DNA of 64,000 nt, taken from NCBI GenBank assembly GCA_965229785.1, contig CBDDJS010000001.1, positions 4,588,001-4,652,000 of the forward strand, read 5' to 3'. The notes under the pieces were generated by a model. It made no database searches. It was not told the origin of the DNA and was given only the letters and a program-made list of their open reading frames with translations. Position numbers and translations under genes: made by a program. Below, one piece after another: positions 54,234 to 61,439 of this stretch (position 1 is its first letter; each line of letters starts with the position of its first letter). The stretch is from JAWPMT01 sp965229785 (GTDB lineage Bacteria; Bacteroidota; Bacteroidia; Cytophagales; Cyclobacteriaceae).

Positions 54234-55306
54234 GTTTCTTCAAGATCAAAAGGAAGTTCAAATACCGCAGGCCGATAAAAATTCGTACAGGTATTCAAAC
54301 AATCGATAATGGGAACATTAACAAACCCAGGAATACCTGCTCTATCAAAACACACCCTGGTCGAGGTTTGAGCATACGCATGAAAATAGCCTAATACTAC
54401 CTCATCCGGATCGTTCACATTCCTGATATTACCCACAACAGGTGCAAATGGCGGATCAAACAAGCCTCCGGCCCGGCTAATTTGGGTTTTGGCTAATTCC
54501 CAGTAGGCAAATGCGGTCGGAGACATGGCATTCGCGAATACATCAGCAACGTAAGCATCTCTAAAATCAAAGGGCACATTATCCGCCAATACTTCATATT
54601 TACTACCTGACACTACCTGATTAGTGACCGTATTGATGGTACTATTGACCGGGTTTCGGCGTGACCAACAAATCGTAGATCCGGCAGGACCATTTGAACT
54701 TCCGTCGAATCCTCCACACAAAGGATAATCAATCTGTACACGAGCCCAGCCTGCTGTGACCACACGAACAAAGTGATCCTCTTCTGTATTCTCCAATTGC
54801 GCAAATACATTGTGAGAAAATTCCACAAAGGGAATACGGTCGTCCGTTAAACCGCGAACCTCAACTGCTTCAGCCCTCCCCTGACTGACATTAACAGGTT
54901 GGGGAATAGTCTCCGTCGTAGATGTATACGTTTCCCCATTGGCCAATTGTATGTTCAGCGTATAAGCTTCACCAACTCTTCCTTGCAATGCAGCCGTATC
55001 AGTACGGTATAAACCCGGGGATACCTCTCTCAGGTGCGTGATTTCATTTGCGCTGTTAGTGATCTGTACCTGCGCATTCACACCCAGAGTATTGACCTCC
55101 ACGCCATCGAAAGTACTGGAAGTTCTCAATCGTACTGAAAATACGTCTTCCACATCGTTTACGAATCCTTCTACAACCAGTTGTGGATTGGAATTGGACC
55201 CTTCGTCAATCTCAAAAGGCTGCACACAGCCTATCTGCAACACCAGTACCAGTGCAAGCAACTTACCAGGAATAGATCTCCAATAAGAAAGGATAGATAA
55301 TTTCAT
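54218..55306 (-). CDS. DUF4249 domain lipoprotein (first of three tandem copies)
   Basis: The 362-residue protein has a lipoprotein signal ending in LQIGC, then QLVVEGFVNDVEDVFSV, FDPPFAPVVGNIRNVNDPDE, VLGYFHAYAQTSTRV, CFDRAGIPG, the paired-Cys segment DCLNTC and a C-terminal ELPFD. It starts 14 bp after the MG2/plug-like protein gene. It is the closest of the three copies to the TonB receptor gene. Proteins of this domain type are taken to sit on the outer leaflet of the outer membrane and help a TonB receptor, but the exact ligand is unknown. Confidence 0.9.
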   Translation of the reverse strand: MKLSILSYWRSIPGKLLALVLVLQIGCVQPFEIDEGSNSNPQLVVEGFVNDVEDVFSVRLRTSSTFDGVEVNTLGVNAQVQITNSANEITHLREVSPGLYRTDTAALQGRVGEAYTLNIQLANGETYTSTTETIPQPVNVSQGRAEAVEVRGLTDDRIPFVEFSHNVFAQLENTEEDHFVRVVTAGWARVQIDYPLCGGFDGSSNGPAGSTICWSRRNPVNSTINTVTNQVVSGSKYEVLADNVPFDFRDAYVADVFANAMSPTAFAYWELAKTQISRAGGLFDPPFAPVVGNIRNVNDPDEVVLGYFHAYAQTSTRVCFDRAGIPGFVNVPIIDCLNTCTNFYRPAVFELPFDLEETCPDL

Positions 55307-55320
55307 CGTTGTTCAGTGGG

Positions 55321-57135
55321 TTACTTTGGATCTTTCGTAAGGTCGATCACTTCGTATCGGGTAATGACTCGTCCTGAATTTGTTAAGCCCATGATCTCGA
55401 CACCAATACTGGTTTCGTAATCAGGGACAATAAAACCCACAGAACCATTGCCGTTCTGATCAAGAGGAATACCTGACTGCCAATGGAGCACTGATGGAAA
55501 ATAGGGCACACCCGCAAACTTCTGTGGTGCCTCTGGCATTTTTGATTTGAAATAACCTTCCACCTCCACACGTTCCAACTCTTCTGGAAAATTGAATTTA
55601 TCTTTCATCACAATAGACACAATCCCTCCGAGGGCAAGGTTACCATATGGAGCGATGGTTGATAACTTGTTGAGCACCTGGACCGAGTGAATTTCAGAGG
55701 GCTGTAATTCCATGATGATGTTTTCATAAGGAATAGGTACTCCATTGATCAGGATCAAAGGCTTTAATTGAAAAGACTTTTTCTGGTCTACTGAAAAGAC
55801 ACCAATCCCCTTCTTGGTCACAAAAACATAAGGAATGATCTCTTTGATCACTTCTTTCATCGTGGCAAACTCCACATAATCGCTAAGCAGGATAGTATTA
55901 TCCGCATCCTCGAAAAAGGTCATCGGGGTGTAAATCGGCTTACGAACTGGTAACTCCCGAACCTGTAAAAAACGTTCGGCTACCTTTCGATTCAGCAATC
56001 GCAATCGCACCATCTCATTCAGTTCCTCCGAGGTGATTTCATAGTTAGCGGGACACACGGGAAAAGGAGCAACCAGATAGCTTCGCGAAGGGGCAAATTC
56101 AAATTTACCGGCTTGCGTATTTTCACCAGTCGGGCTGATATAAAGTGTTTTCAAACCTTCAAAATCCAGGTTATAAAAACCAAATCGACCCTGTTCATTA
56201 GTAGCCGTATATTTTAGATCGAATTCATCCTGTGGGTTGGCCATGATCAGTCGCTGGTCCACAATGAGACTTCCATCTTCAACGCTGGTCATCGTACCCG
56301 AAAGTTGAAATCCCCTTAACCAGGTTTTTAATCCCACATTTAGTCTGGCATGATTTGGCAAATCCTTACAGGTAGGTCGTACATCTCCTGGTAGGATAGG
56401 AAAGGCATTTTTCCCAGGGTTTTGACTCAGATCCGATACCGATACAGAAACATTTGCCATTGGTTCTTCAAACCCTATCGACAAATTCAAGGCATCGCCG
56501 CTTTGTTCGGTTTCCAGGGACATTTTACTACTGGCAAGGCCATCTCCGATATTGTACACCCGAAACTTCTCGTCTCTTATGTTAACCTGAATGTTCGTAT
56601 TCTGTCGGATTTCAATATTGGCGGATTCACCGGCATATATCTCGGCGGGTTTGTCTCCGATACCATCCTGTAAAACCTGAACAGTGTATTTTGTAGTATC
56701 CTCTGATTCAAATAAAACGACATCAACAGAACTTCCCTGTTTAAGAACAGATCCGATCTGATTGGCATTGCGCTTCAAGTCTAAACTCCCTGGATTATCA
56801 GCGCTCACAATCCAAACCTGCTGTGCATGTGTGATCATGCCATTTTGGTAATTGGACAATTGCAGGGTGTATTTGCCAGTACCAATTTCTTTAGAAACAG
56901 GAAGAAAGAATTCAATCCCGGTAGTAGGCACCCAGATCACTTTGTTAAAAGCGGCTGTTCCTTTGGCATCAAATAATGATAAATGATAGGCATAGGGGAC
57001 CAATGCTTCTTCCTCGAAATATGCAACTCCCTGAATCGTATCTCCTGAGAGGTACAGCGACTGGTCCAGGTGTAAATTCTGTCCAATAATCGACCATGAA
57101 ATCAGACAGCAAAAACCGAATAGTACCTTTCTCAT
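55321..57135 (-). CDS. Secreted MG2-like protein with C-terminal TonB-plug-like segment
   Basis: The 604-residue protein starts with a signal peptide (LFGFCCLISWSIIG-Q). The N-terminal part (about 20-110) resembles an alpha-2-macroglobulin MG2-type domain (LSGDTIQGVAYFEEEALVPY, KYTLQLSNYQNGM). A regulatory-domain-like middle (SGTMTSVEDGSLIVDQRLI) follows. At about 450-520 there is a plug-like segment (PLILINGVPIPYENIIMEL, SIVMKDKF) but no barrel. It probably works in the periplasm or at the surface with the TonB receptor encoded upstream, whose stop overlaps its start by 4 bp (ATGA). No specific substrate can be named. Confidence 0.8.
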   Translation of the reverse strand: MRKVLFGFCCLISWSIIGQNLHLDQSLYLSGDTIQGVAYFEEEALVPYAYHLSLFDAKGTAAFNKVIWVPTTGIEFFLPVSKEIGTGKYTLQLSNYQNGMITHAQQVWIVSADNPGSLDLKRNANQIGSVLKQGSSVDVVLFESEDTTKYTVQVLQDGIGDKPAEIYAGESANIEIRQNTNIQVNIRDEKFRVYNIGDGLASSKMSLETEQSGDALNLSIGFEEPMANVSVSVSDLSQNPGKNAFPILPGDVRPTCKDLPNHARLNVGLKTWLRGFQLSGTMTSVEDGSLIVDQRLIMANPQDEFDLKYTATNEQGRFGFYNLDFEGLKTLYISPTGENTQAGKFEFAPSRSYLVAPFPVCPANYEITSEELNEMVRLRLLNRKVAERFLQVRELPVRKPIYTPMTFFEDADNTILLSDYVEFATMKEVIKEIIPYVFVTKKGIGVFSVDQKKSFQLKPLILINGVPIPYENIIMELQPSEIHSVQVLNKLSTIAPYGNLALGGIVSIVMKDKFNFPEELERVEVEGYFKSKMPEAPQKFAGVPYFPSVLHWQSGIPLDQNGNGSVGFIVPDYETSIGVEIMGLTNSGRVITRYEVIDLTKDPK

Positions 57136-59747
57136 TTGAATTGGAAATTATAAGTGAATGATGGAATAGGGTTGCCAAAAACCGTCAGACGAAAGGTCCT
57201 GGGTATCGTGTTGTCCAAAGCCTGAGCAAATACGGAAAATGGATTGTCACGACCATAAACATTGTATATCGAGAAAGTGAAACTATTTCTCCATCTGGAA
57301 TTCCTTTTATTGTTTCCTTCAAGCGTCCATGAAAGATCAAGTCGGTGAATATCCGGCGTACGCACATTGTTTCTTTCATTTACGGTAAACAGGCGTACAC
57401 CCCCTACGACATATGATGAAACCGGAATCGTCACAGGTCTGCCGGTATTATAAACAAAATTGGCAGACATAGTCCAAAGCCTGCTAAGCTTCATGCTAGT
57501 GGAAAAATTCAGGTTATGCGGACGGTCAAAATCAGCCGCAAAGAATTCACCATTGTTGATGCGGTCTTCTCGAAAATCCGATTGCACCTGGTTTCTGGTT
57601 CGGGAGTAAAAGTAACTCAACCAACCAGTCACCTTTCCACGGTTCTTTCTGATCAAAAACTCTGCTCCTACGGAGCGCCCTGTTCCCTCCAGAATATCAG
57701 CGGCCAGCACGTCCCTTAAAAGAATATTTGCTCCGGTTCGTACCAGGTTCAATCTTTCAAAATCTTTGTAGTAAAGCTCCACGGAAGTCTCCCATAAGTT
57801 TTCGTTGAAGTTTCGGAAGTAACCCAATGAAAACTGATTGGCAATCTGCGGGCGAATGGTTTCACTACTGGTTCGCCATTGATCCGTCGGAAGAGAGGCC
57901 GTTGAGTTAGTAAACAAATGTTCGTATTGTACCGATCGGGTGTAATTCCCTTTCAACGAAGATTCCTGATTCACCCTCAAATTGAAACCAAATCGTGGTT
58001 CAACATTATTGTAGAGATTTTTAAATGATCCAAGATCCAGGGTATCCGTAATGGAAAAGGCAGATCGTGCCTGCTCTTCAGAAAAGATGAACTCCTGATC
58101 AGCATTCAGCCGGTTAAAACTAGACAGTCTCAATCCACCGGTAATATTAAGAGACTCATTTAACTGAACATTGGCTTCCCCGAACAAAGCCATTTCCATG
58201 GATTCTTCCTCACCAATCACTTTTTGTTCAATCTGAGAACTTGCTCCGTCAGGATTGCGACGCCCAAGATCAATCTTGCTCGCCTTGGCTTCTACTCCTG
58301 CTCGGATGTTGAAGTAGTCACTGGGGTGATAATCCACCATGGATTTAATTCCGGTAGATTGAATCCCATTCTCAGTAATGGCTTGCCGGTTGGTGGTAGC
58401 ATCCTGAAGTTCCGCATCATAGTCTGAGAAATAGACGTTGGTTTGCGTGAACCATTTATCGTTGATGTCAGAAACCCAGTTCATACCAAATGCTTTCGAG
58501 TCATAAGCATAGGCCGAATCCCTGCCAAGGTCGTAAAAGTCAGTACTTACGTAGGACGTAAATTCAACTACATTTTTCTCATTGATCTGATATCGCAATT
58601 TGACATTACCATCAGAAAATCGTGCAGAACTAGCTCGCACATCCCTATCCGGTACATTGTTCAACAACCAACTCGGATCACTGTATCGGCCTCCCAGTCT
58701 CACCGCAAACTTTTCGGTGATTGGGATATTGGCCGAGAGTTTATTAGAAACAGGTCCAACCCCACCTGAGATCTCAAAACCTTCCGAATTGGGATTGGAC
58801 ATTTCGACGGCAATCACACTGGAAAGCTTGCCTCCGTATTCTGCAGGTATACTTCCCTTCAATACGGTAAAATTGCTCACCAGGTCCGGATTGAAGACGG
58901 AAAAGAAACCCAGCAAGTGAGACGAGTTATAGATCGGAATGCCGTCCATCAGAACCAGGTTTTGATCAATATTTCCTCCTCGAATATTAAATCCTCTGGC
59001 TCCCTCACCAACGGTTTGCACCCCAGGTAAAGATTGTACAATTCGGGAAATATCGGGCTCTCCCATCAAAGCTGGCAGCTTGCGAATACTTTCAAGCTCC
59101 ATAGATACACGTCCTGAACGGGCATCACTGATATTTTCGTCGGCACTTCTACCGGAGATCACGATATCGTCCAGTTCCAGGGTCTTGGAAAACAGTTCAA
59201 TATCTAATGTTTGATCTTCTGTAAAGTCCCGGACCTCACTGATTTCACTGTTTCCTACAGCTTTCACCCGAAGCAGGTAGCTTCCTGAAGGGACCTGTAA
59301 TGAATAATTACCATTAACGTCTGTCACGGTACCTAATTCCAGTTCTGGAAGCAAAACCGAGGCGCCGATGATCACTTCACCATTATTGGCATCCTTAATG
59401 GTTCCTTTAACACTGACGGTGTAAGATTGCTCCTGAACGGCATTTTCGTCAAAGATGACATAGAACCCACGCTTGATTTGCTGTACAGAAAGGGTCGTCC
59501 CTCTTAAAAGAATTGACAGTGCATCGAGTACAGTTTTATCTTCCAGGTCGGCAGATGCCCTTACTCCTGCGATCCATTCTGGTTTTATATAAATCGTGGC
59601 TCCATAGTCTCGTTCCAGCACCTCCAGGACTTCTGACAATGGGACATTATTAAAATTCTGTGATATCCTCTCTTCATTTCTTTGGCCATACAGGCTCAAT
59701 ACAGAAAGCAATAAAGGAACAATTAGGGTGATTCTGATCTTGATCAT
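57132..59747 (-). CDS. TonB-dependent receptor with STN and regulatory-like N-terminal domains
   Basis: The 871-residue protein has a signal peptide, an STN (secretin/TonB N-terminal) domain at about residues 30-95 (VPLSEVLEVLERDYGATIYI, VLDALSILLRGTTLSVQ), and a carboxypeptidase regulatory-like domain at about 110-195. The TonB plug follows (EPDISRIVQSLPGVQTVGEG, RGFNIRGGNIDQNLVLMDG), then a barrel with a C-terminal aromatic end (FTYNFQFK). The STN domain in such receptors commonly contacts an anti-sigma factor, but no sigma/anti-sigma pair lies in the window. It heads the operon with the MG2-like protein and three DUF4249 lipoproteins, a layout common in Bacteroidota. Confidence 0.9.
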   Translation of the reverse strand: MIKIRITLIVPLLLSVLSLYGQRNEERISQNFNNVPLSEVLEVLERDYGATIYIKPEWIAGVRASADLEDKTVLDALSILLRGTTLSVQQIKRGFYVIFDENAVQEQSYTVSVKGTIKDANNGEVIIGASVLLPELELGTVTDVNGNYSLQVPSGSYLLRVKAVGNSEISEVRDFTEDQTLDIELFSKTLELDDIVISGRSADENISDARSGRVSMELESIRKLPALMGEPDISRIVQSLPGVQTVGEGARGFNIRGGNIDQNLVLMDGIPIYNSSHLLGFFSVFNPDLVSNFTVLKGSIPAEYGGKLSSVIAVEMSNPNSEGFEISGGVGPVSNKLSANIPITEKFAVRLGGRYSDPSWLLNNVPDRDVRASSARFSDGNVKLRYQINEKNVVEFTSYVSTDFYDLGRDSAYAYDSKAFGMNWVSDINDKWFTQTNVYFSDYDAELQDATTNRQAITENGIQSTGIKSMVDYHPSDYFNIRAGVEAKASKIDLGRRNPDGASSQIEQKVIGEEESMEMALFGEANVQLNESLNITGGLRLSSFNRLNADQEFIFSEEQARSAFSITDTLDLGSFKNLYNNVEPRFGFNLRVNQESSLKGNYTRSVQYEHLFTNSTASLPTDQWRTSSETIRPQIANQFSLGYFRNFNENLWETSVELYYKDFERLNLVRTGANILLRDVLAADILEGTGRSVGAEFLIRKNRGKVTGWLSYFYSRTRNQVQSDFREDRINNGEFFAADFDRPHNLNFSTSMKLSRLWTMSANFVYNTGRPVTIPVSSYVVGGVRLFTVNERNNVRTPDIHRLDLSWTLEGNNKRNSRWRNSFTFSIYNVYGRDNPFSVFAQALDNTIPRTFRLTVFGNPIPSFTYNFQFK

Positions 59748-59998
59748 TAGGATATAGGTGTTTTGGAATTTGACATAGTCCTCTCACAAGGAAATGTCCA
59801 ACCGGTCCTTGATTGCATGTTAGGAATTTAGAAAATTAAACACATTGGCTTCTCACCAAGAACAAAATTACCTTGGAGACGAAAACCCTTATCTCTGGTA
59901 AGTGACTTTAGATATTTTTTTCAATACCAGTGGTCAACGGACACTTTCTCCGGTGATATAACCGCTGAAAAAGGTAAAAGTTCTGAGATAGCAATAGC
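59748..59998. other. 251-bp intergenic region before the TonB receptor operon
   Basis: This gap carries the promoter region of the TonB receptor operon and the 3' side of the DUF4384 gene (both minus strand). It is AT-rich with a T8 run near 59916-59923. I see no clear terminator hairpin, repeat or conserved promoter motif in it. Confidence 0.5.
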
Positions 59999-60913
59999 CT
60001 ATCGGGGTGCTCGTACTGTGATTTTGTAGGAGAGTTGTTGCAAGGAAAGGTCGGACAATCTTCTATCTTCTAACCATCGTTCGAAATCGTAGGCATCCAT
60101 TTCGGGTGGATACGTAAAATTTTCCTCAACATATGCCTTACCCATAGGGGGCTTGGGGATTTTTTCTTCACTGAAAAGCACGTACATGGTATTGCTTTCT
60201 TCCCCTTGAGTAAAATCCGTCCATAATTCCAATGGTAGCACGAATTCAGGAAGAATATTTAAAGTTTCCACGGAGCTATGTCTGGGATCATAGAAGATGT
60301 AACTATTACCCCCTTTCACTTTCATACCTTTATTGTATTTCGGCGTGTTCAACTGCGGATAAGGCATGATCCTGCTCACGGAACCTGCAGATCGAAAAAA
60401 GATGGATACAAAACCATCGACGGATGGTTGAAAATGAACATACAAGGCATCGCCTGATTCAAATACTTCTTTTTTGGAAGCTTTGTAGGGTGCGCTGAGT
60501 GGACTTGCCGTGAATTTGAGCGGGTCGTTTTTCACTTCACGGATCAAGCCATAAACCGTACATGTATACTGGTTCACTTGTTCACCCTTACTCTCTACCA
60601 CCTTAGCCTCACATTTAGGTTCCCGTTCGTGTCTGATCCATATGCCCCTCACCTTTTTGTTACTTTTCATCACATAGTCAACGTTCCCGTCTTTGATGGT
60701 CGTGATGGTTTCATCCTCAATAAGGTACGGGAAAGCTTTTTCGATGGCCGCCACCTGGGCATCTTCGATTCCACGTTCCTGAGCAGATTTAGGAGACTCA
60801 TAAGGATCCTGAATTACGATGGCTTCCCCCTTTTGCACTTTTTGCTCTTGTGCATGGGCAAAGTGAATCGTAATTGCAAACAGACTAACCGCCAGTATTC
60901 TCAAGTGATTCAT
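59999..60913 (-). CDS. DUF4384 domain protein, secreted
   Basis: The protein of about 304 residues has a signal peptide (ILAVSLFAITIHFAHA-Q). An N-terminal helical segment follows (GIEDAQVAAIEKAFPYLI), of the type seen in LPP20/FlgT-like proteins. A DUF4384 domain lies at about residues 150-265 (EVFESGDALYVHFQPSVDGF, MPYPQLNTPKYNKGM, ELWTDFTQGEESNTMYVLF). This domain is often found beside caspase-like or kinase modules; here it stands alone. The ATG at 60913 fits the signal peptide better than the one at 60925. It overlaps the end of the upstream small gene by 29 bp, so the two are translationally coupled. Confidence 0.8.
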   Translation of the reverse strand: MNHLRILAVSLFAITIHFAHAQEQKVQKGEAIVIQDPYESPKSAQERGIEDAQVAAIEKAFPYLIEDETITTIKDGNVDYVMKSNKKVRGIWIRHEREPKCEAKVVESKGEQVNQYTCTVYGLIREVKNDPLKFTASPLSAPYKASKKEVFESGDALYVHFQPSVDGFVSIFFRSAGSVSRIMPYPQLNTPKYNKGMKVKGGNSYIFYDPRHSSVETLNILPEFVLPLELWTDFTQGEESNTMYVLFSEEKIPKPPMGKAYVEENFTYPPEMDAYDFERWLEDRRLSDLSLQQLSYKITVRAPR

Positions 60914-61439
60914 CGGACAAGCCAAATTCAGTTTTTAATTTTTCTTTGTCATTTTCCGGCAACAAATTCCAAAAGTCGCGTATTGCGCAACTGACTACCG
61001 TCTTGAATTCAAAGTTCCCGTCTTTTTCCCGGAATATGGTCATGACCGTATTACTTCTCAAACTGGCAGATACTTTCACCACAGACTCACTGAGAAAACC
61101 TTCCAGTTCTGTACCCTTGCTGGATTGAACCATGGAAGAAACGGAGCTGGCAAACATGCTTGCCAGGTTTCGTTGGGCTGTCATCCTGGAACCCTTCATG
61201 GCTGCCTCAAAAACAGAAGTAGAAGCACTGCCTTCGCTCACCAATATCCTGGTATTAGATCGACTTCTTAGTTCTAAAGAACTGGTGAGTTGCTCCAGCA
61301 TAGGTTTTTCACCGGGTAAAGTTTTCCAACCTTCCTTTTCCAGAGATTTCACCTGTTTCCTGGCCTCCTTTTGATAACTCTGGGCCGTCAAACTTGTGGC
61401 TCCCAATAACAGGAATGCCCATACAAATAGCCTAGTCAT
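60885..61439 (-). CDS. Small secreted protein, LPP20-like (tentative)
   Basis: The 184-residue protein has a signal peptide (FVWAFLLLGATSLTAQ-S) and then a helical body with Ala/Ser-rich segments (GSRMTAQRNLASMFASSVSS, VEGFLSE-like ELEGFLSESVVKVSA). The alpha-rich pattern and the position next to a DUF4384 protein fit the LPP20 family loosely, but I cannot confirm it. It overlaps the T9SS protein gene by 8 bp upstream and the DUF4384 gene downstream, so all three form one operon. Function is unknown; a helper role for the large cargo protein is possible. Confidence 0.65.
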   Translation of the reverse strand: MTRLFVWAFLLLGATSLTAQSYQKEARKQVKSLEKEGWKTLPGEKPMLEQLTSSLELRSRSNTRILVSEGSASTSVFEAAMKGSRMTAQRNLASMFASSVSSMVQSSKGTELEGFLSESVVKVSASLRSNTVMTIFREKDGNFEFKTVVSCAIRDFWNLLPENDKEKLKTEFGLSDESLENTGG

